Positions 25,681 through 34,366 are shown, counted from the first letter of the stretch. The stretch: DNA of 64,000 nucleotides from Enterocloster bolteae (GCA_021772025.1 JAETNT010000020.1:1-64000), one strand, 5' to 3'. Numbers and translations: made by a program. The notes: generated from the letters alone by a model not told the origin.

Positions 25681-26649
25681 GTGGAAAGGAAAAAAGAGGC
25701 AGACAGCCTTCAAGCTGAAGATAAAAAAATAGAATTATTGCTTCAGGAAGCCTTTGATTACAGCGATGAACAGCTTTTAAAAGAGCTGGAAATGGCTGAA
25801 GCACAGGTGGAGTCTGCCAAAATGGCAGCTCAGGACAGGCAGCAAGGCGAAGAGGATTCCACAGCTGCAGACGGTATGGCGGTACCTTTAGGCGAGTTTG
25901 AGAAAATTTTAGAGAAAATGAGAGAAAGAGGGATCCGCACAGAGCTGGAAAAGGAACTGAACCGTCCAAATTCCTACTCATCTACAGAGCCGGATGTTCA
26001 TCTGCGCTCCGGAGAAACATCTGAATTGGAGCGCCCGCCGGAGGCTGCAGTTGTTTCCGATACCCCACATACGCCACGCCGTTTCCGCCGTGGTGCGTGG
26101 AAGTTACTATTGGCTGCCGTCATGGCAGGCGGATTGCTGTGGGCGGCAGGAATTGGAGTTAGCGGTAGAAAGTATTTGGAATATAGGGCGAATGTCCGCG
26201 ATAGCGAGAAGAGCAATATTGCATGGAACAACGAGCCTGAGAACTATATAGAAGTTGACAGTGAAGAAGAGGCATATAAGATAATTGGTGAAACATTAGG
26301 AATTCCGGTTTTGAAGATCGGGTATAGACCGGAGGGGATGGAGTTTTATAAAGTAATATTAAAGAAAAAAACGGCTTTTATTGAATTTAGATATAATGAA
26401 AAGAATATTCACATCATACAAGGACAAGGAATTAGCGAAAATTCTGATGGGGTTCGCTCAGATAGAGAAAGCTTTATATTAGTTAATAATGAATGGATAA
26501 ACTCAGAGCTGTTGATTCAAAAAAATAGAACAGAAGCAGAAGAAATAGAATATAGCGTTTCATTAGAAAAAGATAGTAGCTATTATTGTTTTGAGGGTAT
26601 CATGGAAGAAAATGAATTTATAAAAATTGTAGCGGATATGAATTTTTAA
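25681..26649 (+). CDS. Single-pass membrane protein with anti-sigma-like layout (DUF4367-like C terminus)
   Basis: The 322-aa protein begins with a Glu/Lys-rich cytoplasmic region of about 140 residues containing predicted helices like those of anti-sigma factors. Then come a basic stop (RRFRRGAWK), one membrane segment (LLLAAVMAGGLLWAAGIGV) and an external domain of about 150 residues reminiscent of DUF4367. The start is GTG 25681 behind GAGGTG. Base composition changes inside the gene: the first half is GC-richer, and the second half from about 26200 is clearly AT-rich, like the next gene. It may bind the ECF sigma factor encoded at 23946, but there is no direct sequence proof. Confidence 0.55.
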   Translation: MERKKEADSLQAEDKKIELLLQEAFDYSDEQLLKELEMAEAQVESAKMAAQDRQQGEEDSTAADGMAVPLGEFEKILEKMRERGIRTELEKELNRPNSYSSTEPDVHLRSGETSELERPPEAAVVSDTPHTPRRFRRGAWKLLLAAVMAGGLLWAAGIGVSGRKYLEYRANVRDSEKSNIAWNNEPENYIEVDSEEEAYKIIGETLGIPVLKIGYRPEGMEFYKVILKKKTAFIEFRYNEKNIHIIQGQGISENSDGVRSDRESFILVNNEWINSELLIQKNRTEAEEIEYSVSLEKDSSYYCFEGIMEENEFIKIVADMNF

Positions 26650-26721
26650 AATCATGTCACAATTTGTATAAAATTAACGTTTATAAATCATGTAGCATAT
26701 TTTACACCAGGAGGATATTAT

Positions 26722-27255
26722 ATGAAAAACTTATTGAAAAGATTGTTAGCTATAAGTATGGTATGCAGCTTGATTTATGTAACACCAGTTTTTGCAGGCA
26801 GTATAACTGGACAAAAAGAGGGAGAAACTAGTATTAAACAGGAATTTCCCACACAGCTGGAAAATAGAAATATTAATAAGTCAAGAAGTGTTAATAGTAC
26901 AAGAGGCGCATATATAAGCACTTCTATTGCAGGAATTACAAATGAAGGCGGAGGTGTAATTGGAATTTCAGCGGCAACGACAGCTCATGTCCCAGTTGAC
27001 AAAATTCGAATTCACATTTATTTAGACAGATTGAACGAAAATGAGAAGTGGATACAAGTAGACGATTTTGATTATTATTTTTATCCCGAGGATGAACCGG
27101 ATGGGGAGCTGACAATTGCAGCAGTTGATTTTCAAGTCTATGATCAACCCGCCGGTTACTACTACCGTGTCCGCGGTACTCATGGAGTATGGAAAAATGG
27201 CACTAGCGAGTCGCAGTCTACGCGTAGCGATGGCGTTCTCATCACCAACCCATAA
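26722..27255 (+). CDS. Secreted protein of unknown function (DUF6147-like)
   Basis: The 177-aa protein has a clear signal peptide (KNLLKRLLAISMVCSLIYVTPVFA, cleavage after Ala24) and no anchor. The mature part has a low-complexity linker followed by a beta-rich domain with the segments STRGAYIS, GVIGISAATTAH and DKIRIHIYLDRLNENEKW; I recall DUF6147 for this pattern. CAGGAGGAT precedes the ATG. The gene is AT-rich compared with its neighbours and shares that bias with the end of the membrane-protein gene before it. Confidence 0.65.
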   Translation: MKNLLKRLLAISMVCSLIYVTPVFAGSITGQKEGETSIKQEFPTQLENRNINKSRSVNSTRGAYISTSIAGITNEGGGVIGISAATTAHVPVDKIRIHIYLDRLNENEKWIQVDDFDYYFYPEDEPDGELTIAAVDFQVYDQPAGYYYRVRGTHGVWKNGTSESQSTRSDGVLITNP

Positions 27256-27309
27256 AAATACAATATAAAATCAGATAACTACCAAATTCTCGATACCTTT
27301 CCTAAGAGG

Positions 27310-27342
27310 CCAAGAAATGAAAATTTCTTGGTTTCTTTCTTT
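27310..27342 (+). terminator. Rho-independent terminator
   Basis: CCAAGAAAT (27310-27318) pairs perfectly with ATTTCTTGG (27323-27331) around a GAAA tetraloop, followed by TTTCTTTCTTT. Confidence 0.85.
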
Positions 27343-27461
27343 ATCTGATAATCATAATCTGGAGCTTCCGCGCATAAATTATAAATAGGTTAAGAAAACC
27401 TGGCTTGCCCGGAGGATTTTGGGACAAGCCGGGAGGAGAAACCCAAAGGAGAGACCAGGTT

Positions 27462-28268
27462 ATGAATGAGATACATTATTTAATATCCGATGCATCCAAA
27501 AAGGTAGATGTAGAGGCCCATGTGCTCCGTTATTGGGAAGAGGAACTGAAGCTTGACATCCCAAGAAACGAGATGGGGCATCGATATTATACGGAACTGC
27601 ACATCCGCTTGTTCCGGCAGGTAAAAGCCTTAAAAGAGAGGGGATACCAGTTAAAGGCGATTAAAAGTGCGCTTGACAGAGTGATGGAGTCGGGAAGCGA
27701 CTTAATTATATCGGATGAAGTTTTGGAGGAAGATATGGAGAAAGCATTGAAAGAGTGTGCAGCAGTTTCTGAACAAACAGCCAGGACATGTGTTTCGGGC
27801 TCTTTGGCAGGCAGGGAACCTTTAAGCGGTGGAGTAGCCGGAAGCGGAAGAAAGCCTGGAAAAGAGAAGATAGTAGAATTGACAACAGATGAATTTAAGG
27901 ATGGGGAACTTCCGGAAGAGCTGTCCGAACTTCCGGAGGCAGTAAAAGAAAATATTCCTGCCATGAACCTGACTGCAGAAGAAAAAATGGAGCAGTTTCA
28001 GGAAATTATGAATCATATTATAGGACGGGCTTTAGATGCCAATAATGAAAAATTGAGCCAGGATATCAGCCATATGGTAAACAATAAGGTAACGCAGGAA
28101 ATGGAATGTCTATTCCGAATGTCGGATGAGAAGGAAGAAGAGCGCTTTAGACAATTGGATGAAATTATCCGTTCATATCAAAAAGACAGCCGAAGCCGGG
28201 ATGAAGCGGCTGCGGCAAAGATTCCTTTTTTTAGGAAAAAGCGTTTTGGAAAAAAGAAAAACCAATAG
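27462..28268 (+). CDS. MerR-family transcriptional regulator
   Basis: The 268-aa protein has an N-terminal MerR winged helix (SDASKKVDVEAHVLRYWEEE, then GHRYYTELHIRLFRQVKALKERGYQLKAIK). A long acidic linker and a C-terminal helical region with a very basic end (FFRKKRFGKKKNQ) follow. The effector is unknown and no Cys-based metal site is visible. ATG 27462 follows AAAGGAGA at eight bases. Confidence 0.82.
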   Translation: MNEIHYLISDASKKVDVEAHVLRYWEEELKLDIPRNEMGHRYYTELHIRLFRQVKALKERGYQLKAIKSALDRVMESGSDLIISDEVLEEDMEKALKECAAVSEQTARTCVSGSLAGREPLSGGVAGSGRKPGKEKIVELTTDEFKDGELPEELSELPEAVKENIPAMNLTAEEKMEQFQEIMNHIIGRALDANNEKLSQDISHMVNNKVTQEMECLFRMSDEKEEERFRQLDEIIRSYQKDSRSRDEAAAAKIPFFRKKRFGKKKNQ

Positions 28269-28277
28269 AATTTTATA

Positions 28278-28305
28278 GACGTTCAGAATATGAGCGTCTT
28301 TTTAT
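28278..28305 (+). terminator. Rho-independent terminator of the MerR gene
   Basis: GACGTTCA (28278-28285) pairs with TGAGCGTC (28291-28298) with one G-T pair, followed by TTTTTATT. Confidence 0.75.
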
Positions 28306-28314
28306 TATAAAGTA

Positions 28315-28349
28315 TCCGTCAAAGTATGCCAGCGACGCATTTTGACGGA
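28315..28349. repeat. Inverted repeat between converging genes
   Basis: TCCGTCAAA (28315-28323) and TTTGACGGA (28341-28349) are perfect inverted complements around a 17-base centre with a further ATGC/GCAT pairing. No strong T-run follows on either strand. Confidence 0.5.
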
Positions 28350-28368
28350 AATTCTCTTATATTGATTA

Positions 28369-28406
28369 CAATAAAAACGGTATTATGTTCCCTGCCAGGA
28401 AACATA
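28369..28406 (-). terminator. Terminator of the C26 peptidase gene
   Basis: On the minus strand TATGTTTCC (28406-28398) pairs with GGGAACATA (28392-28384) with one G-T pair, followed by ATACCGTTTTTATT. Confidence 0.65.
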
Positions 28407-28438
28407 GCATAATTTGCAGCAGAACAGCCGGTTGAATG

Positions 28439-29173
28439 TCAATGCTTACATGCCTGAACAAAGCCTTTAAAAATTCCTCTGGCAGCCGCTTGCTTTTGAA
28501 ATAAGTATTCCGGGTGCCACTGTACTGCCACCAGAAAGGGATACTCCGGCATCTCGATTGCCTCAATCAGACCATCTGCAGAGTGGGCGCAGACAGTGAG
28601 TCCGGACGCTAACCTGCGGATAGCCTGGTGATGAAGGGAGTTCACCTCCAGCTTAAAACAGATGGAAGGATCGTTGGCGCCGGTAATTCGGGCCAGAAGA
28701 GAGTTTTCTGATACAGAGACATAATGGCAGGGAAGCTCAGGGGCAAAGGGCTGTTTATGAGAAATAGGGAAAATTGCTGCTGAAAACTGACTTTCCAGAT
28801 CCTGATAGATATCTCCGCCTAAGGCAATATTAATAAGCTGTGCGCCTCGGCATATGCCTAAAATGGGTTTGCGGGCCGCCATGACCAGGGGAAGTAAATT
28901 AAGCTCCAGCTGATCTCTTTCGGGGGAAGACTCACCACAGTGAAGAAGCGTATCTTCACCGAAAAGGAAGGGATGGACATCAGGACCTCCTGTGAATAAA
29001 ATACCATCGCAGATGGAAACCAAATGCTCCAGATCCTCTTTTGATGCACTGGGAGGAAGGACGATGCAGAGCGCCCCTGCGTCAGCCAATGCCTTAACAT
29101 AGGCTGGTGTTATGAAAATACGGCCGTTTTCTAAATCATGAGAGGGAGTAAGGCCGATAATTGGTTTTTTCAT
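28439..29173 (-). CDS. Gamma-glutamyl-gamma-aminobutyrate hydrolase family peptidase (C26)
   Basis: The 244-aa protein is a class-I glutamine-amidotransferase-like hydrolase of the PuuD type. The catalytic triad is visible: Cys in LGICRGAQLIN, and His and Glu in VAVQWHPEYL. The segment TGGPDVHP is also typical. Such enzymes free glutamate from gamma-glutamyl conjugates in polyamine breakdown, but no other polyamine genes are nearby. GGAGC precedes the ATG on the minus strand. Confidence 0.88.
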   Translation of the reverse strand: MKKPIIGLTPSHDLENGRIFITPAYVKALADAGALCIVLPPSASKEDLEHLVSICDGILFTGGPDVHPFLFGEDTLLHCGESSPERDQLELNLLPLVMAARKPILGICRGAQLINIALGGDIYQDLESQFSAAIFPISHKQPFAPELPCHYVSVSENSLLARITGANDPSICFKLEVNSLHHQAIRRLASGLTVCAHSADGLIEAIEMPEYPFLVAVQWHPEYLFQKQAAARGIFKGFVQACKH

Positions 29174-29211
29174 AAAGAAAGCTCCTTAATAATCTAAAAA
29201 TTCAACGCAAA

Positions 29212-29238
29212 AATGCCTCTTCCGCCGGAAGAGGCATT
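29212..29238 (-). terminator. Terminator of the ferredoxin gene
   Basis: A perfect 12-bp stem, AATGCCTCTTCC with GGAAGAGGCATT around three bases, is followed on the minus strand by TTTTGCG. Confidence 0.85.
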
Positions 29239-29258
29239 ATGTATGCGATCCTATCAAA

Positions 29259-29426
29259 TTAACCTTCGATAGAGCCGGTAGGACAAGTAGCAGCGCAAGA
29301 ACCGCAATCGATGCAGGTATCCGGATCAATAACATACTTGCCATCGCCCTCAGAAATAGCTCCTACGGGACATCCGTCAGCACAAGCGCCGCAGCTTACA
29401 CAACCGTCATTGATTACATATGCCAT
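29259..29426 (-). CDS. 2[4Fe-4S] ferredoxin
   Basis: This 55-aa protein is a clostridial-type ferredoxin. It has two C-x-x-C-x-x-C-x-x-x-C-P cluster motifs, CVSCGACADGCPVGAI and CIDCGSCAATCPTGSI, related by the usual internal symmetry. It carries low-potential electrons in the cytosol, for example for pyruvate oxidation or hydrogenase. AAGGAGGT precedes the ATG, and it has its own promoter and terminator. It lies between the peptidase gene and the pyruvate formate-lyase operon. Confidence 0.96.
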   Translation of the reverse strand: MAYVINDGCVSCGACADGCPVGAISEGDGKYVIDPDTCIDCGSCAATCPTGSIEG

Positions 29427-29468
29427 GGTAATTACCTCCTTATAAAATAAAAGTACTTTTGTATTTTT

Positions 29469-29497
29469 ATTCTAAACTATTTTATTAGATTATTCAA
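29469..29497 (-). promoter_or_regulatory. Promoter of the ferredoxin gene
   Basis: On the minus strand TTGAAT (29497-29492) and TAGAAT (29474-29469) are 17 bases apart. Confidence 0.6.
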
Positions 29498-29552
29498 GTG
29501 CAAAATGAGGATAGATTGTTTAATTTTAGAAGCATGCCGAAAATTGCCAAAA

Positions 29553-30314
29553 TTAGAAATTCCCGGAAGTTTTAAGCCGTTGATCCCGGATGCCGTTTAA
29601 AATAGTTTCTCTGGCCAGCGCTGCCTGGGCCTGGGAAAGGGGCGGCGTATCTTCTAAAGCATAAGGAAGCCCTAGCTGGTGGTATTTGGCCTTGCCCATA
29701 TCGTGGTAAGGGAGAACATCCAGAGCTTTTACGTTGTGCAGGGTTCCGATAAACTGCCCCAGCCGGAATAAATCATCCTCCCTATCGGAAAGCCCCGGAA
29801 CCACTACATGACGAATCCATACGGGAATATGGCGACTGTCCAGATATCGGGCAAAAGATAAAATATTGTCCTGAGGCTGCCCGCAGATTTCCAGGTGCTT
29901 CTCAGGGTCAATATGCTTAATATCCAGCATTACCAGATCAGTAACGGCTGTCAGGCGGTCAAATTTTTCTAAAAGACCCATATTATCAGAGCGGAATGTG
30001 ACACCGGAAGTATCTAAACAGGTGTGAATCCCCTGTTCATGGGCTTTTTGAAATAATTCCAGAACAAAGTCTATTTGAACCAAAGGTTCCCCTCCGGTAA
30101 CGGTAATGCCGCCCTGGGTATAAAAGTGGCGGCCGCGCTGATATTCCTGTAAAATTTCATCTGCTGTCATAGATGTGCCGCCAGTTCCCACCCAAGTGTC
30201 CGGATTGTGACAATATTGACAGCGCATGGGACAACCCTTTAAAAACACGACAAAACGGATCCCCGGCCCGTCTACGGTGCCAAAGCTTTCGATAGAATGA
30301 ACATAACCAGTCAT
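29553..30314 (-). CDS. pflA: Pyruvate formate-lyase activating enzyme
   Basis: The 253-aa radical SAM enzyme places the glycyl radical on pyruvate formate-lyase. The cluster motif C-x-x-x-C-x-x-C is in GCPMRCQYCHNPDTW, GIRFVVFLKGC precedes it, and TGGEPLVQ is the SAM-binding glycine motif. It lies 8 bases after the separate radical-domain gene and has no clear SD of its own, so it is probably translated by coupling. It must act on an unusual substrate here, because the target glycine sits on a separate small protein. Confidence 0.95.
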   Translation of the reverse strand: MTGYVHSIESFGTVDGPGIRFVVFLKGCPMRCQYCHNPDTWVGTGGTSMTADEILQEYQRGRHFYTQGGITVTGGEPLVQIDFVLELFQKAHEQGIHTCLDTSGVTFRSDNMGLLEKFDRLTAVTDLVMLDIKHIDPEKHLEICGQPQDNILSFARYLDSRHIPVWIRHVVVPGLSDREDDLFRLGQFIGTLHNVKALDVLPYHDMGKAKYHQLGLPYALEDTPPLSQAQAALARETILNGIRDQRLKTSGNF

Positions 30315-30322
30315 TACAGGTT

Positions 30323-30568
30323 TTAAACTGCTTCGTGGAAGGTTCTGGAGATGACCTCATCCTGCTGAGCCTTGGTCAGCTTGTTAAAGTTTACAGCGTA
30401 ACCGGAAACGCGAACAGTAAGCTGAGGATATTTCTCAGGATGGGCTTGGGCATCTAACAGGGTTTCTTTGGAAAATACATTTACATTTAAGTGATGGCCG
30501 CCTCCGGAAGCATAGCCGTCCAACATAGAAACCAGGTTGTTAATTTGAGATTCGCTTGCATGTGTCAT
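30323..30568 (-). CDS. Stand-alone glycyl-radical domain of pyruvate formate-lyase (GrcA/YfiD-like)
   Basis: The 81-aa protein matches the last part of ordinary PflB from the segment before GG-x-HLNVNV to the end. [14 protein letters not shown], the radical loop [10 protein letters not shown] with Gly56 as radical site, and [14 protein letters not shown] are all present. It resembles GrcA/YfiD, the spare part that replaces an oxygen-cleaved PFL end in E. coli. Here the PFL large chain upstream lacks this domain altogether, so the protein should be an essential subunit rather than a repair part. AAGGAGGA lies before ATG 30568. Both flanking genes are in the same operon. Confidence 0.9.
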   Translation of the reverse strand: MTHASESQINNLVSMLDGYASGGGHHLNVNVFSKETLLDAQAHPEKYPQLTVRVSGYAVNFNKLTKAQQDEVISRTFHEAV

Positions 30569-30589
30569 GGTGAAATCCTCCTTAAAATA

Positions 30590-30808
30590 TTAGACATCCT
30601 CTCTGTCCATTCCCTCAAACAATGTGGGAACCTTACAGGCCATATCTCCGGCCGTACAGTCCAGGGAGTTCATCGTTGTAATTTGAATTGAGGCGGTGTC
30701 CGTGCGGACGCTGCCGTCTGACTCTACGCGGACATTCATATGGCCGCCTTTTTCTGCCATGAATTTATCAATTATGGCTACTAAGCCGTCAATATTTTTA
30801 TTTTCCAT
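30590..30808 (-). CDS. Small PFL-operon protein, partial look-alike of the radical domain
   Basis: The 72-aa protein lies between the PFL large chain and the radical-domain gene, each separated by about 20-26 bases. Its first half (GLVAIIDKFMAEKGGHMNVRV) resembles the start of the radical domain ([20 protein letters not shown]). It then diverges and has no RVSGYA loop, so it cannot carry the radical. The second half has a conserved-looking CTAGDMAC segment and an acidic end. AAGGAGGT stands before its ATG. It could be a structural subunit, an assembly factor or a regulator; I do not recognise a family. Confidence 0.75.
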   Translation of the reverse strand: MENKNIDGLVAIIDKFMAEKGGHMNVRVESDGSVRTDTASIQITTMNSLDCTAGDMACKVPTLFEGMDREDV

Positions 30809-30834
30809 GGAAACCTCCTTGCTCAGGGGACAAG

Positions 30835-32889
30835 TTATTCACTGTCTGACCCTAAATCCAGCTCCGCATCCAAATCTCCGGCAAAAACCTGCTCGTCTTT
30901 TCCAAGAGCGCCGGGAATGATGGAGAAAGTATTGGAAATACCATCTTGAGCGTCTTTAAAGGGAAGCTTGGCAACAGAAGCCAGGGAAGCCACTGCGCCA
31001 TGGGAGTCTCTGCGGTGCATGGGATTGGCGCCTGGGGCAAATGCCTCTCCGGCTTTTCTGCCGTCAGGAGTAGAGCCGGTGTTCTTACCATAAACCACAT
31101 TGGAGGTGATTGTCAAGATGGAGGTTGTTGGGATTCCGCCCCGGTAGGTGTGATTTCCTCTGATATAGTTCATAAACGTATGAACCAGGTCACTGGCTAT
31201 CTCGTCTACCCGATCATCATTATTCCCATATTTCGGAAAATCGCCTTTCACTTCATAATCTACAACGATACCATTTTCATCACGGATGGTTTTTACTTTG
31301 GCATATTTGATTGCAGATAAAGAATCCGCTACAACAGACAACCCGGCAATCCCGGTGGCAAACCAGCGGGTAACCTTTTTATCATGTAACGCCATCTGAA
31401 TTCTCTCGTAACAGTAGCGGTCATGGTTGTAATGAATGATGTTTAATGCATTTACATAAACGCGGGCCAGCCACTTCATCATATCTTTGTATTTGTCCAT
31501 AACTTCATCATAATCCAGATATTCGGAAGTAATAGGACGGTACTTGGGTCCCACCTGCTTTTTGGTGATTTCGTCAACGCCGCCGTTGATAGCGTATAGC
31601 AGGCACTTTGCCAGGTTGGCTCGGGCGCCGAAAAACTGCATCTCCTGCCCGAGCCTCATAGAAGAAACACAGCAGGCAATGGCGTAATCGTCGCCATGGG
31701 TTACCCGCATCAGATCATCATTTTCATATTGGATAGAAGAGGACTCAATAGAAGTCTTGGCGCAGAAACGTTTAAAATTCATAGGCAGCTTAGTGGACCA
31801 GAGCACAGTTAAGTTGGGCTCCGGTGCAGTACCCAGGTTCTGCAGAGTGTGAAGATAGCGGAAGGACATTTTTGTAACCATGTGGCGTCCGTCAATGCCT
31901 ACTCCGCCGATGGACTCGGTTACCCAAGTGGGATCGCCGGAAAACAGCTCGTTGTATTCCGGAGTTCGGGCAAATTTTACCAGGCGAAGCTTCATAATGA
32001 AATGATCTACAAACTCCTGAATCTGTTCTTCCGTATATTTCCCGGCTTTTAAGTCACGTTCCGAATAAATATCCACAAAGGTGGAGGTACGGCCTAAGGA
32101 CATGGCGGCGCCGTTCTGCTCTTTAACAGCAGCCAGGTAGCCGAAGTACAGCCATTGGATGGCTTCTTTTACATCAGCGGCTGGTTTGGAAATATCACAG
32201 CCATAGATCTTGCCCAGTTCCTTTAACTCTTCCAGGGCACGGATCTGCTCGGACAATTCTTCACGCTCCCGGATTACATCAGAATACATAATGGTTCGGG
32301 TAGTATTTTTCTGTTCGATTTTATCCTCAATTAGCCGGTCAACACCGTAAAGGGCAACCCGGCGGTAATCGCCGATAATCCGGCCCCGGCCGTATGCATC
32401 CGGAAGTCCGGTGATAATATGGCTGGAACGGCAGGCCCGCATTTCCGGAGTATAGGCATCAAATACGCCGGCATTGTGGGTTTTTCTGTGCTTGGTGAAA
32501 AATTCCACGATTTCCGGATCCACTTCATAACCATGATCTTGGCAGGCCTTTACCGCCATGCGGATGCCGCCGTAGGGCTGAAGGGAACGCTTAAAGGGCT
32601 TATCAGTCTGAAAGCCAACGATAGTTTCTTTGCTTTTATCTAAATATCCGGGGCCGTGGGAGGTGATGGTGGAGATAATCTTAGTATCCATATCCAGCAC
32701 ACCGCCGGCTTTTCTTTCCTGCTCAGTAAGATCCATAACCTGAGCCCATAAATCCAAGGTATTTTGGGTAGGGCCTGCAAGGAAAGCGTCATCGCCGTCG
32801 TAGGGAGTGTAGTTTTTCTGGATGAAGTCACGGACGTTAATTTCCTTTTCCCATACACCGCTCTGGAAGGTGGTCCATTCTGGTCTCAT
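30835..32889 (-). CDS. pflB: Pyruvate formate-lyase large chain without the glycyl-radical domain
   Basis: The 684-aa protein converts pyruvate and CoA to acetyl-CoA and formate. It keeps the PFL core with the catalytic pair Cys406-Cys407 in IACCVSSM and ends shortly after the conserved [21 protein letters not shown], where ordinary PflB (about 760 aa) runs on for some 75-80 residues that hold the radical glycine. The missing part is encoded two genes downstream (30323-30568). The large chain has a proper stop and a short acidic tail, and the next gene has its own SD, so this is not a frameshift. AGGAGG precedes ATG 32889, and a strong promoter stands upstream. Confidence 0.93.
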   Translation of the reverse strand: MRPEWTTFQSGVWEKEINVRDFIQKNYTPYDGDDAFLAGPTQNTLDLWAQVMDLTEQERKAGGVLDMDTKIISTITSHGPGYLDKSKETIVGFQTDKPFKRSLQPYGGIRMAVKACQDHGYEVDPEIVEFFTKHRKTHNAGVFDAYTPEMRACRSSHIITGLPDAYGRGRIIGDYRRVALYGVDRLIEDKIEQKNTTRTIMYSDVIREREELSEQIRALEELKELGKIYGCDISKPAADVKEAIQWLYFGYLAAVKEQNGAAMSLGRTSTFVDIYSERDLKAGKYTEEQIQEFVDHFIMKLRLVKFARTPEYNELFSGDPTWVTESIGGVGIDGRHMVTKMSFRYLHTLQNLGTAPEPNLTVLWSTKLPMNFKRFCAKTSIESSSIQYENDDLMRVTHGDDYAIACCVSSMRLGQEMQFFGARANLAKCLLYAINGGVDEITKKQVGPKYRPITSEYLDYDEVMDKYKDMMKWLARVYVNALNIIHYNHDRYCYERIQMALHDKKVTRWFATGIAGLSVVADSLSAIKYAKVKTIRDENGIVVDYEVKGDFPKYGNNDDRVDEIASDLVHTFMNYIRGNHTYRGGIPTTSILTITSNVVYGKNTGSTPDGRKAGEAFAPGANPMHRRDSHGAVASLASVAKLPFKDAQDGISNTFSIIPGALGKDEQVFAGDLDAELDLGSDSE

Positions 32890-32943
32890 AAGTTCCTCCT
32901 GTCAAAATTTTGTAGAAAGCCTGTCTAATTAGTTTACGCCGAT

Positions 32944-32972
32944 ATTTTAAAAGAATACTGTATACATGTCAA
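32944..32972 (-). promoter_or_regulatory. Promoter of the pyruvate formate-lyase operon
   Basis: On the minus strand TTGACA (32972-32967), 17 bases and TAAAAT (32949-32944) give a near-consensus vegetative promoter. Confidence 0.8.
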
Positions 32973-33009
32973 GGCGAATGATAAAACTTTTTTTGCCAAA
33001 GATTGCTCC

Positions 33010-33038
33010 TTGCCAAATTGCGGGAAAGGAGTTATAGT
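33010..33038 (+). promoter_or_regulatory. Promoter of the DUF1858 gene
   Basis: TTGCCA (33010-33015) and TATAGT (33033-33038) are 17 bases apart, divergent from the PFL promoter. Confidence 0.65.
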
Positions 33039-33070
33039 GTAAGATAGTACACCAAAAGGAGGAAATTGTT

Positions 33071-33274
33071 ATGTTGATTAATAAAGATATGTTAATCGGT
33101 GAGCTGATTCAGATAGACGATTGTATCCCGCCGATTCTGATGAGAGCAGGTATGCACTGCTTGGGATGCCCTTCTTCTCAGGGCGAAAGCTTAGAGGAAG
33201 CATGTATGGTTCACGGAATTGACTGCGATGCATTGGTAACTGGAATTAATGAGATCTTGGCTTCCAGAGGCTGA
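33071..33274 (+). CDS. DUF1858 domain protein
   Basis: The 67-aa protein is a single DUF1858 domain, which also occurs at the N terminus of ScdA/RIC-type proteins and beside redox enzymes. The family mark is MHCLGCPSSQGESLEEAC, with a C-x-x-C that could bind a metal or cluster. AAAGGAGG precedes the ATG. It is divergent from the PFL operon with 180 bases between them, a setting that suits anaerobic or redox metabolism, but its function is unknown. Confidence 0.85.
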   Translation: MLINKDMLIGELIQIDDCIPPILMRAGMHCLGCPSSQGESLEEACMVHGIDCDALVTGINEILASRG

Positions 33275-33335
33275 TTGAAATTTCCGATTGTAAAGAAGCG
33301 TTGCCTTAAAAAGGCAGCATTGATGAGACATATTT

Positions 33336-33370
33336 AAGAAACGGCATAGTGAAAGCTATGCCGTTTCTTT
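33336..33370. terminator. Bidirectional terminator between DUF1858 and mecA genes
   Basis: AAACGGCATAG (33339-33349) pairs perfectly with CTATGCCGTTT (33356-33366). TTTCTTT follows on the plus strand and TTTCTTAA on the minus strand, serving two converging genes. Confidence 0.8.
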
Positions 33371-33389
33371 CCGTAATGAAAGGAAAATT

Positions 33390-34115
33390 TTACAAGCCTG
33401 CCAGAATCTGAAGGGCATTGTCATGGATTAGGACCTCATAATGTTCTGCATAATAGGACTCAGTGGCATAATCGTGGCGGATCTTGGTTCCGTATTCTGC
33501 TATAGTGTTGCAGACCCGGTTAAACTCTGCAGCATCTGCCGGTTTTTTAAGTATCAGAAAATAGGGGCCGTCCTCTGGTTTTTTATAAAGAATGCTCTCG
33601 CCGGAAAACTGTCCTCCTGCCGCCCTGGCGGCTTCGCTAATCAAATCCAGCTTGGGAAAAGTGAAAATCCGGTAAGAGTTGGAAGGAGCGGTCTGCTCTG
33701 AGTTTTCAGCGGACTCAGGTTTGGAAGGTTGAGAAGAGCCCAAGCCCTGAAGTAAATCGAAAATACTGTCGGCGCCTTCTAAAAGCTCACTGGCAAGATT
33801 GTCCAAAAAGGAGTCTCCATCCTCCGCAACAGGGGAAAATTTGGAAAAGCGGGTGTCTAATTCCTCCGGATCCTCTACCTTGGTAATTACCAGCATTACG
33901 CTTTCGTTGGAGAGAGGAATAGCCTCTACCATAAGAGGAATATCCTCCGCCTCAAAACCGACTTCATTAGAGGCTTTTTGAATCATCTCCCGAAATAGCT
34001 TGCGGGCCTTTTCACTTCCGTAAGCCAGCTCCCCTAAATTCAGGTTTCGCACGCTCAGGTCAAAGCTGCTGAGAGTACAGCGAATCTGATTTTCGTTGAC
34101 ACGTTCTATTTTCAT
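33390..34115 (-). CDS. mecA: Adaptor protein MecA
   Basis: The 241-aa protein is a ClpC adaptor that brings substrates to the ClpCP protease. The N-terminal substrate domain begins MKIERVNENQIRCTLS with the following LSVRNLNLGELAYGSEKARKLF, both typical of MecA. A Ser/Glu-rich linker near 125-145 leads to the ClpC-binding C-terminal domain ending in HYEVLIHDNALQ. AGGAAG precedes the ATG. Confidence 0.9.
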   Translation of the reverse strand: MKIERVNENQIRCTLSSFDLSVRNLNLGELAYGSEKARKLFREMIQKASNEVGFEAEDIPLMVEAIPLSNESVMLVITKVEDPEELDTRFSKFSPVAEDGDSFLDNLASELLEGADSIFDLLQGLGSSQPSKPESAENSEQTAPSNSYRIFTFPKLDLISEAARAAGGQFSGESILYKKPEDGPYFLILKKPADAAEFNRVCNTIAEYGTKIRHDYATESYYAEHYEVLIHDNALQILAGL

Positions 34116-34366
34116 GGGAAATCACTTCCTATTCTCTTTCTTATAATGTAATGGTATAGCAGAACCTATTATTTGGTACACGTCCTCAATATAACTATAC
34201 TATATTTTATCATAAAATATCAATTACTATGTGAAGAAAATTTTAAAAAAGTAGAAATAGGGTCTGAAAAAGTTTCTGGAAGTCTAAAAAAGTCTATTAG
34301 TTGAAATTCGTCCAATCCTTATACTATAATGAAAACCAGAGATGATATCAGAAAACAGAAAAGGAG

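Noticed and set aside
25994..26251. ORFs in other frames inside the anti-sigma-like gene
   Set aside because: They are shadows; the main frame has a clear membrane protein layout and covers the whole region.
30590..30840. Frameshift explanation for the short pyruvate formate-lyase
   Set aside because: The radical-domain gene and the small gene between each have their own ATG and strong SD, and the large chain ends in a regular stop after a short tail; one or two base changes would not join them.
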